Shown piece by piece: positions 1-6,788 of a stretch of 45,089 bases of DNA. The notes below the pieces were generated by a model. That model searched no databases. It had not been told where the DNA came from and worked only from the letters and a program-made list of their open reading frames with translations. The DNA comes from DATCVR01 sp036566745. GTDB taxonomy: Bacteria; Actinomycetota; Actinomycetes; Jiangellales; Jiangellaceae. How positions within the stretch are numbered: position 1 is the stretch's first letter; the number at the start of each line of letters is the position of its first letter. The DNA lies in assembly GCA_036566745.1 (NCBI GenBank), contig DATCVR010000272.1, forward strand, positions 1-45,089, read 5' to 3'. The position numbers were made by a program, and so were the translations under genes.

Positions 1-53
1 GCCCTCCCCGGCGGTCCTGGTGTCCTGGGGCTTGGGGGTCCTCCCCCACCCAT
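1..53 (-). CDS. Terminase small subunit, N-terminal part (wraps from window end)
   Basis: This is the 5' end of the P27-type terminase small subunit whose remainder lies at 44628..45089. Joining complement(1..) to complement(45089..) gives an uninterrupted frame running GRTPKPQDTR...GEGQVVREGNPGHRPVPE, which resembles the usual P27-family start (G-x-x-PKP ... GNPGxRP). Third codon positions are nearly all G or C in this frame. The only well-placed start, the ATG at 53 with AGGG 6 nt upstream, is in another frame. Adding one G (or removing two) in the G-run at 43..47 would join it to the coding frame. A single-base indel there is therefore likely. Confidence 0.6.
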   Translation of the reverse strand, partial: MGGGGPPSPRTPGPPGR

Positions 54-66
54 CCGTAACCCTGAG

Positions 67-459
67 TCACCGTGCTGCGTGCCACCCACCGGGCTGCGTA
101 CGTGCTGTGTGGTGGTCATGACACGTCTTGCATAGGCCTCGGCCATGGGCCGGGTCGTCTGCGTCCAGTCCTGCGGCCTCGAGCTCACGCCTGCTACGTG
201 GGTAGTGGTCTGCCACTGTGGAGGGGGCAAGGCAGCGGGGTCCGTGTCCATGGTCCTGGTCTGCGCATATGCAGAGCGGGTCGCGTCGCAGTACACCGCG
301 GCGGAAGCGGGTCCGGTGGGTGTGGCCGTAGCCTCGCTGGGTGGCGGTACCCCTGCGCTGCTCGGCCTCACGCTGGCATGGGTCCTCGCATCGGGACTGT
401 CCGACGGGCACGAGGTTGGGACAGCCAGGGGTCGAGCAGGTCTTCAGTGCCCGGGGCAA
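67..459 (-). CDS. HNH endonuclease next to the terminase
   Basis: A 130-residue HNH nuclease. The N-terminus has a zinc-binding-like CSTPGC...C motif, and the C-terminus has the HNH core (ADHYPRSR ... GRGLCKTCHDHHTA). HNH proteins beside terminase genes are common in siphophages with cohesive ends and are needed for terminase cutting in several of them (family knowledge). The position immediately upstream of TerS across the window junction fits that role. The start is TTG at 459, 4 nt after the stop of the preceding small membrane gene. It is the last gene of the early operon or the first of the packaging module. Confidence 0.85.
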   Translation of the reverse strand: MPRALKTCSTPGCPNLVPVGQSRCEDPCQREAEQRRGTATQRGYGHTHRTRFRRGVLRRDPLCICADQDHGHGPRCLAPSTVADHYPRSRRELEAAGLDADDPAHGRGLCKTCHDHHTARTQPGGWHAAR

Positions 460-463
460 TTGC

Positions 464-610
464 TCAGTCGATGGCGGGGAGGATCGCCGCGGCGAATAGC
501 CAGAGCGCCAGCCCTGCCCAGCCGAGGTGCACGCGGGGCAGGTTGACCCCGAATGCGGCGACGACGAGTAGGACCAGGGCGAGTAGGTAGAGGAACAACT
601 GGAGGGTCAT
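464..610 (-). CDS. Small two-helix membrane protein (48 aa)
   Basis: A 48-residue ORF starting MTLQLFLYLLALVLL, with two hydrophobic stretches (about residues 3-20 and 29-44) separated by a short NLPRVH turn. The start is an ATG with a GGAGGTG ribosome site 5 nt upstream, one of the best in the window. It precedes the HNH gene by 4 nt. No family is recognised; it could be a holin-like or superinfection-type membrane peptide, but nothing in the sequence decides this. Confidence 0.65.
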   Translation of the reverse strand: MTLQLFLYLLALVLLVVAAFGVNLPRVHLGWAGLALWLFAAAILPAID

Positions 611-683
611 GGTCACCTCCGGGAACGGGCTGGAGACCTACTCCAGCTACCGTCGTGAAACTCCCACATGGTGATCGGCTTTG

Positions 684-866
684 TCAAGCGTCCTTGACGC
701 GTGTCGCCATGATGTCCTCTGCGCAGTAGTAGACCTCACGGTGGCCGGTGCGCTTCCGCCTGCGCCAGAAGTGGCGGTGGGCGAGCCGGTGTACGGCCTT
801 GGGGTCCACGCCAAGGGCCAATGCGACGTCGGCTGCGCAGAGGTAGCCCGGGACGTGGGCGATCAT
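684..866 (-). CDS. Small HTH DNA-binding protein (MerR/excisionase-like)
   Basis: A 60-residue protein with a winged-helix-like pattern: LCAADVALALGVDPKAVHRLAHRHF followed by a basic wing and a VYYCAEDI segment, as in HTH_17 and MerR-type small regulators. The ATG overlaps the stop of the upstream gene (ATGA). The target is unknown. A gap of about 70 bp separates it from the downstream membrane-protein gene. Confidence 0.65.
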   Translation of the reverse strand: MIAHVPGYLCAADVALALGVDPKAVHRLAHRHFWRRRKRTGHREVYYCAEDIMATRVKDA

Positions 867-1108
867 CCGAACACCTCCTCCCAGACAGCGTTTACCTCGG
901 CGAGTGAGCAGCGCCCACGCTCAGCCAGCACCTCGGGTGCCGTTCGCGGGGTGTAGGTGCAGCCCGACGTTGGGCAGAAGTGCCGGCCCGGTGTACGCGA
1001 CTCCCGGATGTAGGTGCTGGTGTCGACCCATTCGACCTCGGGGGGGCGGTCGCAGTTCATGCACCGTGCCGGCCGATAGTCGTCGAGATTGTTCGGGGCG
1101 TAGCTCAT
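863..1108 (-). CDS. Hypothetical protein with paired Cys motifs
   Basis: An 81-residue protein with CMNC near residue 16 and a second pair, C-x4-C (FCPTSGC), near residue 45, an arrangement suited to one zinc ribbon. The C-terminal 25 residues look helical. It sits between the paralogue at 1105 and the HTH gene, with overlapping start and stop codons on both sides (ATGA). No function can be assigned. Confidence 0.7.
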   Translation of the reverse strand: MSYAPNNLDDYRPARCMNCDRPPEVEWVDTSTYIRESRTPGRHFCPTSGCTYTPRTAPEVLAERGRCSLAEVNAVWEEVFG

Positions 1109-1461
1109 TGCCCGGTGATCCGGCCTACCGCATCGTCGAGGCGAGCCAGTAGTGCGCGGTCGGGGTGCATGAGTGGATGGTTGAGCCAGTCCGGCCAGGT
1201 CGGCTTGCTGCCAAGGTCCACGGTTAGCGGTTCCTTCGCTATGGCGTTGGGCTCGAGCGGGTCGAGCTGCGCCTTGCCGGCCGCATCGCGGACTATGCGC
1301 GTCAGGTGGAGGCGGTAGTTGCGCCCGTCCTGCTCGATCGTCAGTTCGGGCCTGACATCTTCGGGTCGGACGTTCAGGCTGCGAACCCAGTCGAGGAGTT
1401 CGTTGCGCTTGTCATCGGGCAGGTTGCCGCAGTCACGGTTACCCAAGCTTGCGACGATCAT
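1105..1461 (-). CDS. Conserved phage protein, paralogue of the gene at 32314
   Basis: A 118-residue protein; the start at 1461 has a GGAGG site 6 nt upstream and gives exactly the same length as the second copy at 32314..32670. The two share the pattern WVxSLxVxPxDVRP, LxRxVRDxAGKxxLD, then EPLxxDxGxxxTWPxWL. One copy lies in the early operon, the other in the tail module beside the major tail protein. The function of the family is not known to me; the pairing suggests duplication followed by a separate role. Confidence 0.75.
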   Translation of the reverse strand: MIVASLGNRDCGNLPDDKRNELLDWVRSLNVRPEDVRPELTIEQDGRNYRLHLTRIVRDAAGKAQLDPLEPNAIAKEPLTVDLGSKPTWPDWLNHPLMHPDRALLARLDDAVGRITGQ

Positions 1462-1480
1462 CGGGTCCTCCCTATGTCCA

Positions 1481-2221
1481 TCATGCCGCACTCCGGCCAA
1501 GCAGCTGGGCGCCGAGCTTCAGCCAGCGCGACGTGGGCCAGCGGTGCGTCTCGTCGTGGTTGCAGACGACCTCAGACGGCAGCAGGGATGAGTCCCGGCG
1601 CAGGATGGTCCAGAGAGTCCCGGGGCAGGGTTCCAGCGCCTCCTGCTCGTCCTGGGCGGTCTTCTCGGGGCATGTGGCGTACATGCCGTCGGGGAGTTCG
1701 ATGGGGAACCGCCGGCCGCCTCCGGGGTAGGCGATCCGCCTTGCCTCGCCGTGGGCCAGGTCGTGGAGTTCGGCGACGGCTTCCGCGGCGGCGGGGTGGG
1801 CGGCGAGCCATTCGGCGTGCTTGGCGAGGTAGGCGCCGATGGCGCGCATGTTGTCCGGCGGGAGCGAGATGCCGCGCTCCTCGGACACCATGCGGCACCA
1901 GGAGACCAGCGTTGCCCGGATCGCGATGCGGGCATCCGCCGCGGCGTCGTTGAGGGTGATGTTGGGGTCCTTGCTGCTGCTGACCTTCTCCCCCAAGCCG
2001 GTGGAGCCGGTGAGCACCTGCAGCAGCTCGCTGTGTAGTCGGGCGGCCTCTATCGCGTCCTCGGCGAGCTTGCGAAGGTGTAGGTCGCAGATGATCGCCC
2101 CGTCGACTGCGAGGCGTGGGACGCATCCGCGGCACTCGGGGTCTTCGCAGTCCGAGGCGTGCCTGCCGAAGGCGCGGCAGGTTGAAACGACACAACGTAG
2201 GCCGCGGAGGTTGTGGGTCAC
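1481..2221 (-). CDS. Cys-rich conserved actinophage protein
   Basis: A 246-residue protein starting at a GTG that overlaps the upstream stop (GTGA). The N-terminal 45 residues hold several cysteines (C-x5-C, CEDPEC-x2-C) and a later CDLH, typical of a zinc-binding module. A helical middle follows. The C-terminal 60 residues (CPG, TLWTILRR, VVCNHDETHRWPTSRWLKLG) look like a nucleic-acid-binding domain. Similar-looking proteins recur in early regions of actinophages without assigned function; DNA binding is inference. Confidence 0.7.
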   Translation of the reverse strand: MTHNLRGLRCVVSTCRAFGRHASDCEDPECRGCVPRLAVDGAIICDLHLRKLAEDAIEAARLHSELLQVLTGSTGLGEKVSSSKDPNITLNDAAADARIAIRATLVSWCRMVSEERGISLPPDNMRAIGAYLAKHAEWLAAHPAAAEAVAELHDLAHGEARRIAYPGGGRRFPIELPDGMYATCPEKTAQDEQEALEPCPGTLWTILRRDSSLLPSEVVCNHDETHRWPTSRWLKLGAQLLGRSAA

Positions 2222-2463
2222 GCCGGGCCTGTCCCGTAGCCGGCCTTGTCGATCACTGCCGCGACCGCCGCCCACTCACCATCGCCAAACCGGTACCGGA
2301 TGAGGCCCCTGTCGGTTGAAGTCTGCGCCGGCTTGCCGTCAAGGTTGATCAGCCAGGCGCACTCACACATGTCGTCCGGCTGCGGATCGTCCGGCGTTAC
2401 GAGCGAAATGTAGACTTCGCCGATCTCCCGCTGGCCATCCCTCAGGGTTGCCTGGATCTTCAT
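2218..2463 (-). CDS. Hypothetical early protein
   Basis: An 81-residue acidic protein (MKIQATLRDGQREIGEVYIS...). The ATG at 2463 has AAGGAG 6 nt upstream, so it is preferred over the TTG at 2469. Its stop overlaps the GTG of the next gene. The predicted fold is mixed alpha/beta with no recognisable motif. Confidence 0.7.
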   Translation of the reverse strand: MKIQATLRDGQREIGEVYISLVTPDDPQPDDMCECAWLINLDGKPAQTSTDRGLIRYRFGDGEWAAVAAVIDKAGYGTGPA

Positions 2464-2473
2464 TGTCAACTCC

Positions 2474-2977
2474 TTAGCCGAGACTCGGGATGTTTTCCTC
2501 GTGGTCCGTGACGGTCCACTTCAAGTCGCACTGGTAAGGGTATTTGTCGTCGATGTAGTGGGAGCGGACCCGGGTCATTCTAGGCTTGCTGGGGTCTGGG
2601 ACGTAGAGGATGAAGCATTCCAGGATGGTTTTGCTGGGCACGCTGGCAGTTACCTTGACCTTTTCGCCCGGGTAGACCGTGCCGTCTTCGCCGTCGCGGG
2701 TCTCGAATTTCTTGTCTAGGTAGAATCTGCCGTTGTTGGTGTGTTTTCCGATGTGCCATTCGTACGCCGTGTGTACGTGTGGTGTGGTGTCGAACGTGAC
2801 TCGGAATGTGTATTTCTTCTTCGGCTTCTGCGACTCTTCCGGGACGAGCGGCTTCGGGTCATGTTCGGCCGAGTGTGGGGTGCGGCCGTTCGCCCTGTCG
2901 CAGCCGGGGTCTTCGGCGCCCATCATCGCCACCGCCATGGCGGCAGCCAGGAACAAGCGTGTGACCGGTCGTCTCAT
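2474..2977 (-). CDS. Exported protein with signal peptide
   Basis: A 167-residue protein. Starting at the ATG that overlaps the upstream stop (ATGA) gives MRRPVTRLFLAAAMAVAMMG, a basic n-region and hydrophobic core of a Sec signal peptide. The cysteine a few residues later (EDPGC) does not sit in a canonical lipobox. The mature part is lysine-rich, then rich in beta-strand residues with two further cysteines (LECF, YQCDL) that could pair outside the cell. As an exported phage protein it is a candidate lysogenic-conversion or surface-exclusion factor; this is inference. Confidence 0.7.
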   Translation of the reverse strand: MRRPVTRLFLAAAMAVAMMGAEDPGCDRANGRTPHSAEHDPKPLVPEESQKPKKKYTFRVTFDTTPHVHTAYEWHIGKHTNNGRFYLDKKFETRDGEDGTVYPGEKVKVTASVPSKTILECFILYVPDPSKPRMTRVRSHYIDDKYPYQCDLKWTVTDHEENIPSLG

Positions 2978-3357
2978 TGTTCGTCTCCGGGTGTGTGTGC
3001 GGGCGGGGTGTCGGTGGCCTCCACGGGCAGCCACGGACCAACCCAGCGGCGCTCGATACTGCACCGCCACCGCGGGGCTTCGGCAACGTCAGCACGTGCC
3101 GTCGCTTCGGTATCCACCGTGTAGCGGTAGGTCCGACCGCCGGCCGGGCTGGTAGCACTGACGCGCCACTGCTCGCGCGCTCCGGTTTCGCGGAGCCGGC
3201 CTGCCTCAGCCAGAGCAGCCACGACCAGCTTGCCGATTCGTCGCGCCTCTGCGGCCATCGCGGGGAACGAGTCGCGGTACTCATCCCAACTTGACCAGGC
3301 GACCCCTGCTGCCGCTGCTGCTGCGCGTTCGACGTCTTCGGGGGTCCAGGCGCTCAT
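2974..3357 (-). CDS. Hypothetical protein beginning with a WTPED segment
   Basis: A 127-residue protein. Its first residues (MSAWTPEDVERAAAAAAG) share the WTPED segment with the next gene upstream (MAEPSWTPEDP), and the shared DNA is an exact 17-bp repeat at 3334..3350 and 3582..3598. The middle is an alanine-rich helix and the end has beta-type residues (WRVSATSPAGGRTYRYTV). Overlaps its neighbours by ATGA. Function unknown. Confidence 0.7.
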   Translation of the reverse strand: MSAWTPEDVERAAAAAAGVAWSSWDEYRDSFPAMAAEARRIGKLVVAALAEAGRLRETGAREQWRVSATSPAGGRTYRYTVDTEATARADVAEAPRWRCSIERRWVGPWLPVEATDTPPAHTPGDEQ

Positions 3358-3611
3358 TGGCCGGTCGCCTCCCCGAAAACGGCTGGGATCTCGCTAATGA
3401 TCGGCTGCATGGCCGCCATCTGTTCGCCGGTGACGAGCTGCATCACGTGAGCTTCGCCGAGCATGTCCGCGATTCGCTCGGCCGCCTCCGCCGTGACACA
3501 CCAGATACGTGTGGTCGCTCCGCCGTCGGGATGTGGCGTGCTGATGCAGAGATTGGGCATCGTGTTAGCCGCGACAAGCGGGTCTTCGGGGGTCCAGGAA
3601 GGCTCAGCCAT
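3354..3611 (-). CDS. Hypothetical protein beginning with a WTPED segment
   Basis: An 85-residue protein sharing the WTPED start with its downstream neighbour. The remainder (LCISTPHPDGGATTRIWCVTAEAAERIADML) looks like a small alpha/beta domain. The start overlaps the DUF397 gene's 3' end by 8 bp and its stop overlaps the next ATG. No function is recognised. Confidence 0.7.
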   Translation of the reverse strand: MAEPSWTPEDPLVAANTMPNLCISTPHPDGGATTRIWCVTAEAAERIADMLGEAHVMQLVTGEQMAAMQPIISEIPAVFGEATGQ

Positions 3612-3804
3612 GGGTGACCGCCGGCAGGTCGTATTCGCCGGCCTTGAACGCGGCGACCAGCGGACCCCACTCCTCCGGGGTGAACGGCAACACCACCCCC
3701 GGGTGCTGACTGTTCCGCAGGAACACAGCGTTGGGGTAGATCTTGATCTCGGGGCAGGTGCCGGAGTCGCATCGGCTGGGTCGGCGCCACATCGGGTCAG
3801 ACAT
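3604..3804 (-). CDS. DUF397-like protein
   Basis: A 66-residue protein matching the DUF397 layout: W-R-x-S near the start, a C-x-E pair (CPEIKIYPNAVFLR), then a motif HPGVVLPFTPEEWGPLVAAFKAGEY corresponding to the family's conserved P-x-L-x-F-(S/T)-P-x-E-W. In Streptomyces and relatives DUF397 proteins usually pair with XRE-type regulators and act in development or antitoxin-like control (family knowledge). Here no XRE gene is adjacent. It is translated from an ATG inside the end of the 19-codon ORF upstream. Confidence 0.8.
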   Translation of the reverse strand: MSDPMWRRPSRCDSGTCPEIKIYPNAVFLRNSQHPGVVLPFTPEEWGPLVAAFKAGEYDLPAVTHG

Positions 3805-3856
3805 CGTGGGTCCTTTCGGTGAGTTGTTGTTTCGCTTCCCGGTAGGCGTCGGTCAT
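3797..3856 (-). CDS. 19-residue coupling ORF
   Basis: This tiny ORF encodes MTDAYREAKQQLTERTHDV. Its ATG overlaps the methyltransferase stop (ATGA), and its last codons contain the ribosome site (GAAAGGA) and the ATG of the DUF397 gene. A related but broken copy of the same DNA lies at 5367..5412, and a similar peptide ends the micro-ORF at 5086. It may act only to pass ribosomes on to the DUF397 gene, or may make a micropeptide. Confidence 0.45.
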   Translation of the reverse strand: MTDAYREAKQQLTERTHDV

Positions 3857-5089
3857 GACGCGACCTCGAACAGGCCGGCCTGCCCGTCGAGCTGTGGCGG
3901 GGGTTTGGGTACGCCGAGGACTTTGGCTAGTTGGCCTGGGTCGGTGGTGCGCCATTGGGCTAGGCGGGAGTAGTCGGCGCTGCGGTCGACGGTGATGCCG
4001 GTGCGGCCGAGCGCGTGGGCGACGAGGGCGACGGTGCCGGTGCCGCCGCACGGGTCCAGGACGACGGCGGGGTGGGTGGCTGCGGTGGGTTCGGGGCAGG
4101 CACACACCTCACCGACGATCGATGCCGACAGCTTGAGATCCGGCGCAGCAGATGAACCCGGCCGGCCTTTACCGTGCGTGCCCATGGCAGCCAGGCCGTC
4201 CGTGAACCTGTTCGCGAAGCGGTTCTGTCGGTGTTCGTACTCCCGCTCGACCAATGGTCGGCGTCCTTCGCCGCAGGCGGCGCAGATCCCCGACGGGGAC
4301 CAGCCCTGGATGATGCGCCGTGGCCATTCGGTGGGGAACGCGGCGAAGTGGTCCACACCCAGCTCCGCCGGGACGGTCAGCGGCTCGGTCGGGACCGTCC
4401 ACACCGACCCGGGTAGCGCGCCGAGCGGGTTCGGCCCAGCGTCAGCCAGTCCGTCGTACTGGCTGCTGCTGGCCACGACGGCGGGCCTAGTGCCGCCGTT
4501 GCGTCCCGTCGTCCAGCTGCGCGCGTGCGGCTGGCGGATGGTGTCTACGGCCGCGTAGTAGCGGGGCAGCTTGACCAGGTGCACCCAGTCCTCATGCGAC
4601 CGCCGCACCCGGTCGGTGACACTCTCCGGCAGCCCGTTGGGCTTGGACCAGATGACGACGGCGCGGGCGATCAGGCCCAACGTGTCGACGGCGGCGATGC
4701 GGTACCGCTCCGGCAACAGCAGCAGCGACTTCTGGCGGCCGGGCGCACGCAGTCCGGATCGGGCAGATAGGGCGTTGCGCTTCTGCCCGCCGCCGACGGC
4801 ACCGTTTGCTGCCGCCGCTCGTTCCGTCGCTGCCGGCGTACTTGTCGCCGAGGTTGACCCAGATCGACCCGGCCGGCTTCAACACCCGCACCCACTCCCG
4901 GGTGCACTCCACCAACGCGGCAATGTACTCCTGCGGGGTCGCCTCCGAACCGATCTGCCCGGCGTAGTGCTCCCCACCGTCCGTGTACGAGCGCAGGGCG
5001 AAATACGGCGGCGACGTGACAACCAGGTCCACCGACGCGTCAGGTAGGGGCAGGGCGCGGGCGTCACCGCGAACCACGTACGCGGTCAC
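3853..5089 (-). pseudogene. DNA methyltransferase 1, frameshifted (SPPY type)
   Basis: Two overlapping frames together make one amino-methyltransferase of about 410 residues. The N-terminal frame (GTG at 5089, GTGA overlap) has VTSPPYFALRSY (motif IV) and GSIWVNLGDKYAGSDG. The C-terminal frame continues QKRNALSARSG, then LLLLPERYRIA, a CAACGEG/CACPEP zinc-like segment and VLDPCGGTGTVALVAHAL (motif I). The frames differ by one base; the switch lies in the Gly-rich stretch at about 4770..4830. Read intact it would be an N4-cytosine or N6-adenine enzyme protecting phage DNA. It could be a real inactivating indel, a sequencing error or a programmed +1 shift; I see no classic shift signal. Confidence 0.75.
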
Positions 5090-5178
5090 GTCTGCTCCTC
5101 GCCGCGTTCTTGAAGCTGTTCCTTCGCGGCCAAATAGTCGGGGGGGAGTTGCGCGGACATGATCCGTCGAATGGTCAT
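5086..5178 (-). CDS. 30-residue micro-ORF coupled to the methyltransferase
   Basis: A 30-residue ORF (MTIRRIMSAQLPP ... KEQLQERGEEQT). It starts by ATGA overlap with the upstream gene and ends by GTGA overlap with methyltransferase 1. Its end resembles the 19-residue ORF at 3797 (AYREAKQQLTERT). This supports a family of short coupling peptides in this operon. Confidence 0.5.
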   Translation of the reverse strand: MTIRRIMSAQLPPDYLAAKEQLQERGEEQT

Positions 5179-5366
5179 CTGCTGCACCGCTTCCAGGCGA
5201 CGTAGCGCTGGCGGTGCCACACCAGACCGACACCGAGCAGGTGACCGCAACTGCTCCTCAAGAGCACCGGCCGCAGCCACCTAGGGGGATCGGCGACGCT
5301 GGCCGAGTATGCAATCGGCCAGCTCCAGCGAGCCCGGGCGTGAGGTGCATTGGTGAACGCGGGCAT
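5175..5366 (-). CDS. Small Arg/Trp-rich hypothetical protein
   Basis: A 63-residue basic protein (MPAFTNAPHARARWSWPIAY...). The start at 5366 has GAAAGGA 6 nt upstream. A longer in-frame start at 5459 (94 residues, ATGA overlap with methyltransferase 2) is possible, but the DNA between is a degraded copy of the 3797 coupling ORF. One weakly hydrophobic stretch (VLLRSSCGHLLGVGLVW) is present. Function unknown. Confidence 0.5.
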   Translation of the reverse strand: MPAFTNAPHARARWSWPIAYSASVADPPRWLRPVLLRSSCGHLLGVGLVWHRQRYVAWKRCSR

Positions 5367-5455
5367 CAGCCGGTCCTTTCGGTGAGTTATTCCCGTGCTT
5401 GGCGGTAGGCGGGTGTGGGTGGTGTGCCGCGGCGCAGCTGCCGCCAACGTCGCGG

Positions 5456-6115
5456 TCATGACGCCCCCAGCGGCAACACGTCCTGCGCCAACCGGCGGGC
5501 CGCGACTTCGCAGTACCGCTCCTCCAGCTCTACGCCGATAGCGCGGCGGCCGAGATTGCGGGCGGCGACCAGGGTTGAACCGGAGCCGGCGAAGGGGTCA
5601 GCGATGACGCCCGGCGGGCAGGCGTCGATGAGTTGTTCCATCAGGTCAACTGGCTTGGTGTGTGGGTGCCCCCGCTTTGTGTAGATGGCGAGTGACCTTG
5701 CATTGGAACGCAATACAGCCGAGCGAGCCGCAGGCTCCATTTGCCAAGCGGAACCCACAAGGTAAATCGCTTCCCAGTCCCGGCGCCAACCTGCGAGGCA
5801 GTGCCGGAAGCCTGCATCAGGGGGCTTGGCCCAGATCAGCACCTGTCGGGTTCCCTTGGGGGATTCCGCCGGTGGGCATCCGAACACCAAGCACGGCTTG
5901 CCATCGCCGAATGCAGCCAGTGCAAAGTCTCGGGCAGCGGTGTCTTGGTCGCCCTCGATCCCGCCCTCGGTCCTGTTCCCGTTGTAGGACGTCGCCGTCC
6001 AGCCGATGCCGTAAGGCGGGTCGGTGACGAGCACGTCGGCCTGCAGCCACTCTGTGGCCTCGCGGCAGTCCCCCAGGTACAGGGTTACTTGGTCGTCGGC
6101 GTAGTACGGGGTCAC
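5456..6115 (-). CDS. DNA adenine/cytosine methyltransferase 2 (DPPY type)
   Basis: A 219-residue amino-methyltransferase. Motif IV, DPPYG, is at residues 32-35, and motif I (ADPFAGSGSTLVAA) lies near the C-terminus, followed by GVELEERYCEVAARRL. This order (IV before I) is the beta-type layout of small phage enzymes. The GTG at 6115 overlaps the stop of the loader gene. The first 24 bp are identical to the start of methyltransferase 3 (positions 6094..6117 and 16681..16704), although the rest of the two proteins differs greatly. No restriction enzyme is nearby, so it is an orphan, probably protective against host restriction. Confidence 0.85.
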   Translation of the reverse strand: MTPYYADDQVTLYLGDCREATEWLQADVLVTDPPYGIGWTATSYNGNRTEGGIEGDQDTAARDFALAAFGDGKPCLVFGCPPAESPKGTRQVLIWAKPPDAGFRHCLAGWRRDWEAIYLVGSAWQMEPAARSAVLRSNARSLAIYTKRGHPHTKPVDLMEQLIDACPPGVIADPFAGSGSTLVAARNLGRRAIGVELEERYCEVAARRLAQDVLPLGAS

Positions 6116-6786
6116 GCGCTCGCCCGCCGACGGTCGCCACCGGTCAGAACAACGCGGGTACAGATCTCGACCAACCGTGACGCGATGCGGTCGCCGACGC
6201 CCTCGCGCAGGTCGGCGAGCGGCAGGTTGGTGGTGAAGATGGTCGGCTTCATGTCCTCGTACCGGCCGTTGATGAGCCGGTACGTGGTCTCCTCCACCCA
6301 TTCGGAATGCTTGGCCGCGCCCAGGTCGTCGATGAGCATCAGGTCGGCTCGGCGGTACGCGCGCAGCGTGCCTTCGGGGTCCTTCCCGCCCGGCCGGAGT
6401 GCGGCGGTGAAGTCGGCGAAGGTGGACGCCTCCCACCTGCGGGACGTGGCCACGACCGCGGCACGCAGCGCGCCGTACGCCTGCCACGTCTTCCCGACGC
6501 CGGTCGGGCCGACGACCAGCAGCGACGGGGACTCCTTCGGGTCGGCGACGAACCGGGTGACCCAGCCCAGCACGTCGGGGTGATCGGCGATGGCGTGGAC
6601 GTACCGGCGTGGGAACCGCTTGTCACATTCGGCCGTGGCGCGGATGGCCGCCCACCGTCGTGCCTCCTCTTGGGTGCCGGCTTTGGCGTCCCCGGCGCAG
6701 GCGGTGCAGTTGACCGGGGTCCCGTCGTGCGGGCATGGCTCGGCTGCGAGCTTCCGCAGTCCGGCAAGGTCCGGGATGGTGGTCAC
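6112..6786 (-). CDS. DnaC-like helicase loader ATPase
   Basis: A 224-residue AAA+ protein. The Walker A motif GPTGVGKT is at residues 93-100, Walker B LMLIDDLG at 149-156, and a sensor-like TIFTTNLP follows, then arginines near the C-terminus (DRIASRL). The N-terminus carries a possible metal site (C-x8-C-x2-C at residues 18-30). Loaders of this type place the host replicative helicase on phage origins. It lies directly downstream of the replication HTH protein, the usual pair in temperate phages. Confidence 0.88.
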   Translation of the reverse strand: MTTIPDLAGLRKLAAEPCPHDGTPVNCTACAGDAKAGTQEEARRWAAIRATAECDKRFPRRYVHAIADHPDVLGWVTRFVADPKESPSLLVVGPTGVGKTWQAYGALRAAVVATSRRWEASTFADFTAALRPGGKDPEGTLRAYRRADLMLIDDLGAAKHSEWVEETTYRLINGRYEDMKPTIFTTNLPLADLREGVGDRIASRLVEICTRVVLTGGDRRRASA

Positions 6787-6788
6787 GG

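Noticed and set aside
72..590. Long rightward ORF opposite the HNH gene
   Set aside because: It is the complement of HNH and the small membrane gene; low-complexity translation and no ribosome site.
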